From Sediminibacterium sp. UBA657 (GTDB lineage Bacteria > Bacteroidota > Bacteroidia > Chitinophagales > Chitinophagaceae), in assembly GCA_002299885.1 (NCBI GenBank), contig DBOB01000002.1:5337-69336 (forward strand): a DNA stretch of 64,000 bases, read 5' to 3'. The position numbers were made by a program, and so were the translations under genes. The notes under the pieces are model-generated. The model saw nothing but the letters and a program-made list of their open reading frames with translations. It had not been told where the DNA came from and did no database searches. Positions 51,906 through 60,990 of this stretch are shown here, one piece after another; the first letter of the stretch is position 1, and every line of letters starts with the position of its first letter.

Positions 51906-53411
51906 AAATCCGAATAATTTATTTTTCAAAAATCCTTGAACAAGCTCTTTTAGTTCAGGTGCAGGATTGATCCAAATAATTAGGCCATAGAAACCAAGGC
52001 CGTAGATGCTAGATTTAATAGCAATATTCATTACGAAATTGGAAGTAGATGGTATAATATAAATTAGGAACATCAAGGCAATACTGAGTATTAAGAAAAA
52101 GCCATGTTGTAATGTATAAGGCTGCAAATTGAATTTCTTATACAAAAATAAAAAGCGCACACTATTGTATAAAGTAAGTGCAGCTATATTGGAATAAGCC
52201 AAGCCTATCAATGAATAGTTGGAAATCAAATAAAAATTCAAAGGAATAGATAAGACAATGTAGAACAGGTTAGTAAAAAAATCGAATCTCCAATAATTTG
52301 AAGTGCCAATAATTTGTCCATTAACACCTGTAGCAAGATCAATTAATTTAGCAAGTCCCATGATAAAAACAATTGGTGCCAAAGCCTCATAGCCGCCTCC
52401 TTCTTTGTTGCTGACCCAATTTAAAAATGCAACAAGGTTTTCGATGTTCAACCAGATCAATCCAAATAGCAATAATCCAATGGCTAAAAGATTGGAAACA
52501 CTTTTATGGTACACGTGCTTGATATTTGCAAAGTCTTTATCCTTCCATGACTTAGCCAATACAGGAATGCTTATTGCATTTAAGCTTCTTTGTGGAATTT
52601 CCATAATCGCTGCTACATAGGTAGCAATAGCGAATATACCTGCATCACTTAATCCTCTTAGGCCAACGATCATAAAAGTATCATTGGTCCTGGCTAGTAA
52701 ATTAAAAAACTGACCAGCGAAAACAAATAATGCAAAATTGAGCATCTTCCACTTTAGGCGCTTTGTAACACTACTTATTTTAAAACTTCTAAATGACCAT
52801 TCATGAGAAGTAGATAAATTATAAATCAAAAATAAAGTAGGGATGACATAAATACCACTAAAAAGCAAAATGAATTCGTCGAGATTAAGCCATTTTAATC
52901 CAACTCCAAGAATCAAGATAGTTGTCAAAATTCTGACTGCTGTTTCTCTTAAAAAATTAGTGAAGACCCCTTTTTGTAATCCCCAAGCAAAAGCCTCAAG
53001 CCAATAAAAAATCATTAAAAAGAAAGTATAGGGATATACATAGTTAAAGTAGGTAGCGAGGCTTGGAGATTTACCTAACTTTCGGATGATGAAATCTTTA
53101 TTCTCCCAACCAATCCACATCAGTAATCCAAAACCAATAAGGTTAATGATTAGCGTTAAAAATGGTAATTCATTTTTCTTTGGCCCTAAGTAATGGTTGT
53201 AAAATGGAAAGAATTTATAGACCACAGGGAGTGTGCCTAGCGTACAAAAAACAGAGAGGGTAGCGCCAATATCAATCATGGCTCTCACAAGGCCTTGGTC
53301 ATTTTTTGAGAAGAACATAGGGAATAGTACCAGCAAATTCACTGCACCTATCACAAAACCAATCATGATAAAGATAGACGACTTGATACCTTGCTTTTGG
53401 ATAATACCCAT
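51894..53411 (-). CDS. Polysaccharide flippase (Wzx/MATE-like)
   Basis: A 505-residue inner-membrane protein with about 14 hydrophobic segments, of the MOP (multidrug/oligosaccharidyl-lipid/polysaccharide) exporter superfamily. The start GIIQKQGIKSSIFIMIGFVIG and the SDAGIFAIATYVAAIMEIP block match the oligosaccharide-flippase family common in Bacteroidota glycan loci. It should move lipid-linked sugar units across the inner membrane for the glycosyltransferases nearby. A TATATTTG box ends 4 bases upstream of the ATG. The stop lies within mqnA. Confidence 0.9.
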   Translation of the reverse strand: MGIIQKQGIKSSIFIMIGFVIGAVNLLVLFPMFFSKNDQGLVRAMIDIGATLSVFCTLGTLPVVYKFFPFYNHYLGPKKNELPFLTLIINLIGFGLLMWIGWENKDFIIRKLGKSPSLATYFNYVYPYTFFLMIFYWLEAFAWGLQKGVFTNFLRETAVRILTTILILGVGLKWLNLDEFILLFSGIYVIPTLFLIYNLSTSHEWSFRSFKISSVTKRLKWKMLNFALFVFAGQFFNLLARTNDTFMIVGLRGLSDAGIFAIATYVAAIMEIPQRSLNAISIPVLAKSWKDKDFANIKHVYHKSVSNLLAIGLLLFGLIWLNIENLVAFLNWVSNKEGGGYEALAPIVFIMGLAKLIDLATGVNGQIIGTSNYWRFDFFTNLFYIVLSIPLNFYLISNYSLIGLAYSNIAALTLYNSVRFLFLYKKFNLQPYTLQHGFFLILSIALMFLIYIIPSTSNFVMNIAIKSSIYGLGFYGLIIWINPAPELKELVQGFLKNKLFGFLRR

Positions 53412-53415
53412 GTTA

Positions 53416-53445
53416 CAAATATATTGTAATTGTGGTAAAAGTAAA
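53416..53445 (-). promoter_or_regulatory. Promoter directly upstream of the flippase gene
   Basis: On the minus strand, TTTA (53445-53442), 18 bases, then TATATTTG (53423-53416), 4 bases before the ATG at 53411. Transcription would start at or very near the start codon. Confidence 0.5.
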
Positions 53446-53475
53446 TATGTAATGAAATGGGCTTATTTTTACATT

Positions 53476-54249
53476 ATGGATCAATTGTCGGTAATTACAA
53501 TATGTTTTAACAATTTAAGCGACTTGCAGCGTACCTGTGATTCGGTGGACACTCAGTCTGTTAAACCCTATGAGCATTATATTATTGATGGGTCTACGAA
53601 TACAGACATTGCAGATTGGCTACAATATACCCCACAACCTACTTATCGTAAATGGCTTTGTGAGCGGGATAAGGGTATTTCAGATGCATTTAATAAAGGC
53701 ATCCAACTTTCTACTGGCAGTTTAATTCATATTTTAAATTCAGCTGACATCTATTTTTCTAGTTCGGTGATTGAAAATATGTTAGCATATTTTAATGCAA
53801 ATCATTCTATTCAGTGGGCTAGTGGAAAAATTTGTATGAAGCGTGGCGGCATTTGGGTGAATATCGGTGTGCCGTTTGATGCCGGGCAACTTTATAAAGG
53901 GATGAGGTCGGTATCGCATCCAACTTGGTTTCTAAAAAAAGAGCTGTATCAGAAACTAGGTAATTTTTCTGAAGACATTAAAATTGCGATGGACTATGAT
54001 TTAATGTGTAGACTCAAAAATGAACCCTATGGTTTTATGGATGAAACTATTGTGAAATTTGATGACGGAGGCGTAAGCACCAATCAATATTTAAAATCAC
54101 TTAAAGAGAACGTTAAAGTATATGAATCTTATTTTGGATTTTCAATTGCTGCTCGTATTTGGCAGTTCCGATTAAGCCTTTTATTTTATCTATTACAATC
54201 TAGTTTTGGGAAATTCTTATATGCAATCAAGGCAAGAAATTTAAAGTAG
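53476..54249 (+). CDS. Family 2 glycosyltransferase
   Basis: A 257-residue GT-A enzyme. The N-terminal strand LSVITICFNNLSDLQRTCDS, the WLCERDKGISDAFNKGI block (family WbbD-like D-x-G-I-x-D-A-x-N-K-G) and HILNSADIYFSSSVI are typical of lipopolysaccharide or exopolysaccharide sugar transfer. The upstream frame extends to 53233 inside the divergent flippase gene, but the ATG at 53476 begins directly before the first strand. Cytoplasmic, probably membrane-associated. Donor and acceptor sugars unknown. Confidence 0.88.
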   Translation: MDQLSVITICFNNLSDLQRTCDSVDTQSVKPYEHYIIDGSTNTDIADWLQYTPQPTYRKWLCERDKGISDAFNKGIQLSTGSLIHILNSADIYFSSSVIENMLAYFNANHSIQWASGKICMKRGGIWVNIGVPFDAGQLYKGMRSVSHPTWFLKKELYQKLGNFSEDIKIAMDYDLMCRLKNEPYGFMDETIVKFDDGGVSTNQYLKSLKENVKVYESYFGFSIAARIWQFRLSLLFYLLQSSFGKFLYAIKARNLK

Positions 54250-54283
54250 TAACTTTTTTTTATAGTTGTAATTTAATTTTCCT

Positions 54284-55300
54284 TTACAGAACAGGCTTTT
54301 TGTATAGCTTCTTGAATAACAAAAACAAATCATTGAGTATAGGGTAGGTTTCGATAGTTTTTGCTAGTCGAATAGAATTTATTTTCAATGGCTCATAGGC
54401 GCTATCCAATGCAATACATTTTGATTCAATTTTTGTAATCATATGATCAATGGATAATCCTTTTCTAAGATTTCTTGGGGTTCTTAATAGTCTATGCGCA
54501 ATGGCCTTGGTGGTACTTTCACAGAACTTTTGTGCATTTTCTTGAATGATCTGCCCCAATGCAGGGGATGCTGCTTTAAGTTCATTCAAGTAATCTAAAA
54601 AATGCACAAATGCATCCAATAAAATTTTATCCTTTGAGGTTTTAGTGGTTGATGCGTGCATCCTGAACGAAAATTGTGTATTAGTGTCAACTGCTAGATA
54701 AGATATTTTAGTAAGTTCAATCCATAAATGCAAATCGGCATAAATCAAATTTGGATAATGGATAGGGATACCTCCCAATGCATCATAATCGCTCGATTTA
54801 AATACATAACCTGTTGCCATTATATCTATCTTTTCATTCATTGCGTAATCAAGGTATTCGCTTGCATTCAAACGACTAGGTAGGGGCTGACAAGTTTTTA
54901 TAAATTCACTCTTACTATTTATGTAATTAAAATGGGTATGAAATAAACTTGCTTCTGGATGTTGATTGATTAAATTATTGATTGTAGAAAGAAAAGACTT
55001 TTCTAAATTATCGTCATAACCCAATATGGTCATGTATTCATTTTTAGCCAGGTCCTTTATGCGTCCCCAGTTTTGAAGGATATCTAAATTATGATCAGCA
55101 GCTTGGATGCTTATTTTACTATTTTGAAGTGCATGTACTGCATCTAATGCGTCATCAATATTGCTTGTATTATCTGCTAAAATAATAATGTTATAATGGG
55201 GGTAATCTTGTTTGACAACCGAATGCAAACAATCTAAAAGATAGGCCTTGCCCGATTTAAAGGGAATAATAATCGAAAAATGATTTGTTTTACCACTCAT
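54284..55300 (-). CDS. Family 2 glycosyltransferase
   Basis: A 338-residue GT-A enzyme: SIIIPFKSGKAYLLDCLHSV at the N-terminus, a nucleotide-binding region with ILADNTSNI, and the DxD-like metal site MTILGYDDNLEKSFL (about residue 97). The C-terminal third is helical and family-specific. It is convergent with the previous glycosyltransferase and divergent from the next. It is relatively diverged from the other GT2 proteins of this cluster, so these are not recent duplicates. Confidence 0.85.
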   Translation of the reverse strand: MSGKTNHFSIIIPFKSGKAYLLDCLHSVVKQDYPHYNIIILADNTSNIDDALDAVHALQNSKISIQAADHNLDILQNWGRIKDLAKNEYMTILGYDDNLEKSFLSTINNLINQHPEASLFHTHFNYINSKSEFIKTCQPLPSRLNASEYLDYAMNEKIDIMATGYVFKSSDYDALGGIPIHYPNLIYADLHLWIELTKISYLAVDTNTQFSFRMHASTTKTSKDKILLDAFVHFLDYLNELKAASPALGQIIQENAQKFCESTTKAIAHRLLRTPRNLRKGLSIDHMITKIESKCIALDSAYEPLKINSIRLAKTIETYPILNDLFLLFKKLYKKPVL

Positions 55301-55386
55301 AGCCTGAACAAGATAAATATTTATGGTTAAAATTAAGCATAATCAATAATTACAGCACAAATGAAGGTGGTTTTATCTTATTGGCT

Positions 55387-55394
55387 TAAATTTG
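55387..55394 (+). promoter_or_regulatory. TAnnTTTG promoter box for the 55416 glycosyltransferase gene
   Basis: TAAATTTG, 21 bases before the ATG at 55416. It probably drives this gene and the FkbM gene behind it. Confidence 0.5.
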
Positions 55395-55415
55395 AACGAC
55401 TAAATTATTCAAAGG

Positions 55416-56261
55416 ATGAACATTGCCGGAGTTGTTATATTATATCATCCCAATATGGACCTTTTGTCGGCAAACATACAAACTTATGTATCTGGTTTAA
55501 AGCAATTGTATGTGTATGATAATAGTGAAACTAAAACCCCTGGCATAGAAGAGGCCCTGTTGAAAATCCAACCATCTATTCAGTACCATTATTTTAATTC
55601 AAACGAAGGCATCGCTAAAAGATTAAACCAGGCGATGGATCAAGCTGCACTCAGCCAGTATGATTATTTATTAACGATGGATCAGGATTCTTCCTTCAAA
55701 GCAGGAGATTTTGAAAAGTATAAAAACATGATTCAGTCATCTGACTTTGATCATGTGGCTCAATTTGGCGTGAATTGTCAACCAGATTTTACACAGCCAA
55801 AAGAACAGCCCGAAGAGGCGCTTACATTAATTACTTCTGGGTCTATTTTGAATCTGTCATTGACTAGTTATATTGGGCCATTTAATGAGGATTTATTTAT
55901 TGATTTTGTGGATGCTGAATTTTCGTATCGTGTGATACAGAAAGGATATGCAAATTTAATGTTTTCAAATATTGTTTTAAATCATGCACTTGGAACATTA
56001 GTAGAAGGAAGTGGCTTGGGTAATTTCAAAAAGTCTATGCGAATTATACATACCCCAACAAGGGTCTTTTATATTGTTCGTAATGGCTTATATCTTTTAT
56101 TTAAATCCAAGGACCTGACATCTGTTATGAAAAAAGATGTGATCAGATGTATTAAAATAATCAAAAACGATTTAATCTATAACCCACAACTATTTTCGGT
56201 ATATAAAAATGCATTCTCAGGCATATATGCTTTCATGACCAATAGAATGGGTAAAAAATAA
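55416..56261 (+). CDS. Family 2 glycosyltransferase, rhamnosyltransferase-like
   Basis: A 281-residue GT2 enzyme of the type annotated as rhamnosyltransferase: AGVVILYHPNMDLLSANI, a YNSNEGIAKRLNQA-like segment (HYFNSNEGIAKRLNQAMD), the metal site LLTMDQDSSFKAGD (about residue 90) and FIDFVDAEFSYRVIQKGY. The donor may be dTDP-rhamnose, but no rml genes are in the window, so the sugar is uncertain. It is followed after 6 bases by an FkbM methyltransferase gene in the same transcript. Confidence 0.88.
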   Translation: MNIAGVVILYHPNMDLLSANIQTYVSGLKQLYVYDNSETKTPGIEEALLKIQPSIQYHYFNSNEGIAKRLNQAMDQAALSQYDYLLTMDQDSSFKAGDFEKYKNMIQSSDFDHVAQFGVNCQPDFTQPKEQPEEALTLITSGSILNLSLTSYIGPFNEDLFIDFVDAEFSYRVIQKGYANLMFSNIVLNHALGTLVEGSGLGNFKKSMRIIHTPTRVFYIVRNGLYLLFKSKDLTSVMKKDVIRCIKIIKNDLIYNPQLFSVYKNAFSGIYAFMTNRMGKK

Positions 56262-56267
56262 TCTACA

Positions 56268-57224
56268 ATGAACTTTACTAGAATTCTTAATAAATTTGTT
56301 TCTTTTTGTTTTTTCTTTTTTAAGTTAAAGCATTTCAAGCTTGCGTATTTATTTGCATTTTATAAACTACCAAAGCACTGGGCATCCAATTTGCAATTAA
56401 ATCAGGGGAAGTTGATTTTCAAAAATACAGGTAATGCTATTTTTTTAGCTCAATTAGATCAATTTGGGTTCAGTATGCATTTTTTAATTGAAATTTTATC
56501 AAACCCAATATTCAAGGTAAAGGAAACAACTAATACTTATTTCATAGTAGAAGTAGAAGGGCTTGAATTTAAAGTTGCGTCCCTTTCTAATATGGCTGTT
56601 TTATATGAAATTTTTTTTGAAAAAATTTATTCAATTAATACAGCTCATAACGATGTGGTAGTGATTGACATCGGCATGAATGTAGGAGTTGCTTCTTTGT
56701 ATTTTGCCAGTCAATCCTATGTAAAAAAAGTATACGGATACGAGCCCTTCCCAGAAACATTTGCAGAAGCAAGTTTAAATGTATCTGCTAACCCAAATAT
56801 TGCAAGTAAATTATTCTTACACAATGAGGGGGTGAGCAATGTCAATGAAACTAGATCTATTACTTTATTTGAAAGCGGTTTATTATCTGCGTCTACCATA
56901 GAACAGAACAATGACTATGGGAAAAAAATAGGCCAGGTGATTGAAGTTCAATTAGTAGCTATAGATAAAGTGTTTGAATTGGTGATTTCAGAAAATCCTA
57001 ATGCTTCAATTTTATTGAAGCTTGATTGTGAGGGGGAGGAGTACGCCATTTTTGATATGCTAAAAGCATCTACTTATTTAAAGAATGTAGATATTGCCAT
57101 TATTGAATGGCATGAAAAAGGGGCTGAGCCTATTGAAAAAGTTTTATTGGACAATCAATTCAATCTGAAGCATGTGCATCATGTAAGTGAAAATAGCGGA
57201 ATGATTTACGCCACTAAAAATTAA
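56268..57224 (+). CDS. FkbM family methyltransferase
   Basis: A 318-residue SAM-dependent methyltransferase. The SAM motif I is VVVIDIGMNVGVASLYFAS (about 127-145), motif II is VYGYEPFPETFAEA (about 155-168), and LKLDCEGEEYAIFDML is the FkbM block (about 247). FkbM-type enzymes often methylate sugar hydroxyls, which fits its position behind a glycosyltransferase gene. The N-terminal 60 residues are hydrophobic and basic, perhaps a membrane contact. The gene is more AT-rich than its neighbours by eye. Its stop shares four bases with the convergent glycosyltransferase gene. Confidence 0.88.
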   Translation: MNFTRILNKFVSFCFFFFKLKHFKLAYLFAFYKLPKHWASNLQLNQGKLIFKNTGNAIFLAQLDQFGFSMHFLIEILSNPIFKVKETTNTYFIVEVEGLEFKVASLSNMAVLYEIFFEKIYSINTAHNDVVVIDIGMNVGVASLYFASQSYVKKVYGYEPFPETFAEASLNVSANPNIASKLFLHNEGVSNVNETRSITLFESGLLSASTIEQNNDYGKKIGQVIEVQLVAIDKVFELVISENPNASILLKLDCEGEEYAIFDMLKASTYLKNVDIAIIEWHEKGAEPIEKVLLDNQFNLKHVHHVSENSGMIYATKN

Positions 57225-58123
57225 CCTAATAATCCCTTCAAAGCATCAATTCTAAATTGTATGACAGGCCATGCTTTTGCTGGGGTTGCTTGTAAGCAAT
57301 ATTTTATTCCTAAAATGACTGAGGCGCCTAGTTTAAAAATATATTCAATTATCTTTTTGAGATAAGCTGCATTAGAGATGGCTTTTGTTCTAGTTTTTTC
57401 TCCTCTACCAATACCACTTGCTACCCGATACATATACTCAGATGTCAACTTCTTCACTTCTACCACATGGTGCACGCATATTTCAGGGTCATAATAAATA
57501 GTATGTCCTAGTGCTAAAATTTTATAGAATAATTCTTTGCCTTCTCCTCCAATTCTTAAAGTACCTATTACGCCAGGCAATGCGGTATTAAATCCACCAA
57601 TAGCGTCATAGAGATCTTTTTTAACAATCATGTTGGACTCTAATGGATACTTTCCATTTTCGAATGCGCAGGCATTGGGAGCGTAATCAAAATTTCCAAC
57701 AAGCGAAGAAACATAGTAGCTCATCCATCTAGGTTCAGCGGGAATATATTTTGGAATGATGCGTCCTCCAAATCCAACTGCATCAGGTTTGTTTTGGATA
57801 TGCTTAAGGATGTTTTCTACATAGTTAGGTGTTGCAACTGCATCATCGTCCATAAAACATAACCATTGTCCTTTTGCAGCAGCTGCACCTGTATTACGAG
57901 CAAAGGAAGCACCTTGATTTTTTTCTGTGATATATGTGAAACTTCCATTGGTATGAGCTCCCCTCCAGTGGCTAAAAACTTCAGCAGTATTGTCTGTTGA
58001 ATTATTATCAACAATAATAGCTTCGAATGCATTTAATCCTGCTGTTTGCAAATACAAACTATTCAAAGCATCACTGATATAGCTTGCTCTATTGTAACTG
58101 CATATAACAATGGATAATTGCAT
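57221..58123 (-). CDS. Family 2 glycosyltransferase
   Basis: A 300-residue GT2 enzyme with LSIVICSYNRASYISDALNS, FEAIIVDNNSTDNTAEVF, the GASFARNTGAAAAKGQWL block and the DxD metal site CFMDDDAVATPNYVENI (about residue 92). The C-terminus holds a short hydrophobic segment. The ATG overlaps the YfhO stop by one base (TAATG), so translation is probably coupled to YfhO. Sugar specificity is unknown. Confidence 0.9.
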   Translation of the reverse strand: MQLSIVICSYNRASYISDALNSLYLQTAGLNAFEAIIVDNNSTDNTAEVFSHWRGAHTNGSFTYITEKNQGASFARNTGAAAAKGQWLCFMDDDAVATPNYVENILKHIQNKPDAVGFGGRIIPKYIPAEPRWMSYYVSSLVGNFDYAPNACAFENGKYPLESNMIVKKDLYDAIGGFNTALPGVIGTLRIGGEGKELFYKILALGHTIYYDPEICVHHVVEVKKLTSEYMYRVASGIGRGEKTRTKAISNAAYLKKIIEYIFKLGASVILGIKYCLQATPAKAWPVIQFRIDALKGLLG

Positions 58124-60618
58124 TATTTAGCAGTGTTTTCTTTTTTATTCATGTTTTTAATTGCAAATGCAATCATTGTCACCAAGGATAACCAAAGTAG
58201 GATAGACGCAATTCCAGCAATTTGTCTAGCACTAGTAATGGAAGCAGGCTTGAATTCAAATTTGATAGTATGGTCTCCAGCTGGAACAGCCAATCCTCTT
58301 AACACGTAATTTACTTTTACAATTGGCGTTTCTTTATCATCTATATATGCTTTCCAGCCATCCTTATAATAGATCTCACTAAATATGGCTAATTGCTTTG
58401 CATTCGTTTTTGCTTTGTAAGTGATCTCATCGTTTTTATTTTCAACTAACTGTATACTTGCATTTGAATCTACCTGTAATCCAACTAAGTCCTCTATTTT
58501 ATCTTGCTCATCCATTACCGCAGTATCTTTTGGATTGAAAAAGCTAAGATGATCCATTACAGCCCTTGGCCCTTTTTTATATTCAATACCTTTTACAAAC
58601 CATGCATTACCCAATGCATCTGGATTAGGGATGGTATCGGATGCCATATTGCCTGTGATGATGTATTTGGTGTTCATCATATTTAATGTTGGCAAACAAT
58701 TAGGAAAATTATACCACTGGTTTTCGATTAAATCTTGGTAGATACTCAATTTAGCAGGGTTGTATCCTCCCACTAATTTGTGGTGATAGGCAAGGATGGC
58801 ACCTTCATTGAATGAGTTTTGGACACCACGTCTAAGGTCAATAATTCTATAATGACTTTTATCATTCAATAAAGCATTGTCCAACGCTGTTAATGCAAAA
58901 GCATTTTCATTTTCTGCAGCTTCTACATATTGACTTGGTTTTAGGTATTGCACATTGATCTGGAATAGGTCCACCAATGATAAAATACCAATCGCAATAA
59001 TAAATACAGTCTCTTGTATAGATCGCTTAATGTATAAGAATATTAAGAGGAAGGCAATACCAATAAAAACAAAGGTTCTAGTGATATCTGATTCAATAAA
59101 TCCTTTTCGGTCTTCTGCAATGGCATTCACCAAATCTCGTGCAGGAGTTTCAAATGCTGCTTTTTGATTTGGGTCTTGTATTTGCATGATCTGACTCATC
59201 AATTGTTTTTCGCTTTCAGATTTAAAATCAGCATTAAAATACAATGCCATCACAGCAAAAAATACGAGGCCTAAACTGATCCAACCAATTTTATGTTCTT
59301 GCAAGAAGCTTTTAAAATTAGTAGCTTTCAAAGTTGCGTTCAATCCATACATGGCTAAGATGCCAATTAAAAGTGTTGGCACAACAATGATCATACTTGG
59401 TGCACGGAACTTATTATAAAGCGGTAAGTATTTTAAGATCATTAAATTGAAAGACTCAAAATAAGAACCAGCAGCAAGTAAGACGGATAAAACTATCACT
59501 GCGCCAATCCACCAACGGTTAGGATTCATGTTACTTCCAAATCCAATAAATGCAAAGAAGCAAATAATAACACCTACATAAGGAGGCCCAGCTGTGAAAC
59601 CGATACCGCCCCAATAAAATTGTAAGAAGGATTGTAATTGTTGGCCCACTTCTGGTTGCATTTGTTGCAATACCTCAATCGCTTTTGATTTAGTAGGGTC
59701 TACTAAATTTGGATCACTAGATGCACCATAAATATGTGGGAACATCATCACCAATGGTTCTGATAAGAACATACTATAACTTAAAGCATAATCTTTATTC
59801 AAACCTGTGTTGGTGATCTTACTATCCTTAGTAGCCAATGCACTGCCGCCTCTAATTGTTGATTTTCCAAATTCTGCTGTTCCAATGAGCATCACTGCAT
59901 TCACAGCCAATCCCATTAATCCAGCCACTAAACTAAATCCAATCGTTTTATAGATATGTGTGAAATCTTTTGCTTTAATCCATTGTACAAGATAAAAGAC
60001 AGACATTACTAAGACGATGATTAAACCATAATAGTTGATCTGAAGGTGATTTGATTGAACAAATAAAGTGGTTGCGATTGCAGTACAGATGGCACCCAGG
60101 TAATACTTCTTTTGAAATATTAAAAGGATAGAACCTATAAAGAAAGGTAGATATGCAATGGCATGCATCTTAGTGATATGACCAACCACCACAATAATTG
60201 GATTATAGGTTGCATAGCTATAAGCCAATCCTCCAATGATACCAACTACGGTGGAGAATCCAAGTACTTGTGCTAAAAAATAAAAACATATGCTTGCTAA
60301 AAAGAATAAGCCAATTGGTTCTGGTAAATTCAGGGTGAATAATTGGTCTAACATGCCAATTGTGAATGTAGTTCCAGGAATACCCGTAATTTGATAAGCC
60401 GGCATACCACCAAACATATTATTGGTCCATAATGGGGTTGTGCCATATTGCTCTTTATAGTTTAAGGCGTCTTGAGCCATCCCTTTCCATTGTGTAATAT
60501 CGGACTGTTGCAATACCTTGCCTTCTAATGCTGGTTTACAATACACTATCGCAACAATTGCAAAAATGGCCACGGCAATAAGATGGGGTAGTGCAGACTT
60601 AAAAAGAGACTTGAACAT
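58123..60618 (-). CDS. YfhO family multi-spanning membrane protein
   Basis: An 831-residue inner-membrane protein with about 12-14 hydrophobic segments in a GT-C-like arrangement. The extracytoplasmic loops carry WTNNMFGGMPAYQITG and FKVNY-like (VKVNYVLRGLAVPAGDHTI) segments typical of YfhO. In Gram-positive bacteria, YfhO-type proteins add sugars to lipoteichoic acid or other lipid-linked glycans using lipid-phosphate sugars; here it probably decorates a surface glycan. A second ATG two codons upstream (60624) is possible. It is the first gene of a pair with the GT2 gene at 57221. Confidence 0.88.
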   Translation of the reverse strand: MFKSLFKSALPHLIAVAIFAIVAIVYCKPALEGKVLQQSDITQWKGMAQDALNYKEQYGTTPLWTNNMFGGMPAYQITGIPGTTFTIGMLDQLFTLNLPEPIGLFFLASICFYFLAQVLGFSTVVGIIGGLAYSYATYNPIIVVVGHITKMHAIAYLPFFIGSILLIFQKKYYLGAICTAIATTLFVQSNHLQINYYGLIIVLVMSVFYLVQWIKAKDFTHIYKTIGFSLVAGLMGLAVNAVMLIGTAEFGKSTIRGGSALATKDSKITNTGLNKDYALSYSMFLSEPLVMMFPHIYGASSDPNLVDPTKSKAIEVLQQMQPEVGQQLQSFLQFYWGGIGFTAGPPYVGVIICFFAFIGFGSNMNPNRWWIGAVIVLSVLLAAGSYFESFNLMILKYLPLYNKFRAPSMIIVVPTLLIGILAMYGLNATLKATNFKSFLQEHKIGWISLGLVFFAVMALYFNADFKSESEKQLMSQIMQIQDPNQKAAFETPARDLVNAIAEDRKGFIESDITRTFVFIGIAFLLIFLYIKRSIQETVFIIAIGILSLVDLFQINVQYLKPSQYVEAAENENAFALTALDNALLNDKSHYRIIDLRRGVQNSFNEGAILAYHHKLVGGYNPAKLSIYQDLIENQWYNFPNCLPTLNMMNTKYIITGNMASDTIPNPDALGNAWFVKGIEYKKGPRAVMDHLSFFNPKDTAVMDEQDKIEDLVGLQVDSNASIQLVENKNDEITYKAKTNAKQLAIFSEIYYKDGWKAYIDDKETPIVKVNYVLRGLAVPAGDHTIKFEFKPASITSARQIAGIASILLWLSLVTMIAFAIKNMNKKENTAK

Positions 60619-60637
60619 ATGCATTAATTTATAGGAA

Positions 60638-60645
60638 CAAACCTA
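60638..60645 (-). promoter_or_regulatory. TAnnTTTG promoter box for the YfhO gene
   Basis: Minus-strand TAGGTTTG, 19 bases before the ATG at 60618 and 13 before the one at 60624. No distal box at 19-21 bases. Confidence 0.45.
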
Positions 60646-60694
60646 CAACTAAATAGGCTTTTTTGTACTTTTAATCAATTGTAAATATCAACAA

Positions 60695-60982
60695 ATGCGC
60701 TCACGCTCCCCATTGGCCTTTTTTTCAAAAGTAGCAGTCATTTCTAACCTAGTTTACCTAGTTTCGACCCTATTTTTATTCATCACATGGATGAAGATTC
60801 CAAGAGATATTGCTCAATTTATCGCTGTTACGGGTTTGGAGTTGGCTCCAATGATCAACCTCATTTTTGCGTTCATCCTTTTAGTTCAATTCCTTCAAAA
60901 AAAAGTGATTAATTTACCTACTTGGCAAACTATTTTCAATCTTAGTATGTTATTGGTTCAAGCAGGCCTATTATTTATATAA
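60695..60982 (+). CDS. Small membrane protein, 95 aa
   Basis: A 95-residue protein with three predicted membrane segments (about 15-30, 40-62 and 76-94; for example LVYLVSTLFLFITWMK and MINLIFAFILLVQFLQ). I do not recognise a family. It starts 8 bases before the end of the gap to a queuosine-precursor transporter gene and is almost certainly cotranscribed with it, which makes a helper role possible but unproven. Confidence 0.72.
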   Translation: MRSRSPLAFFSKVAVISNLVYLVSTLFLFITWMKIPRDIAQFIAVTGLELAPMINLIFAFILLVQFLQKKVINLPTWQTIFNLSMLLVQAGLLFI

Positions 60983-60990
60983 ACTCAATT

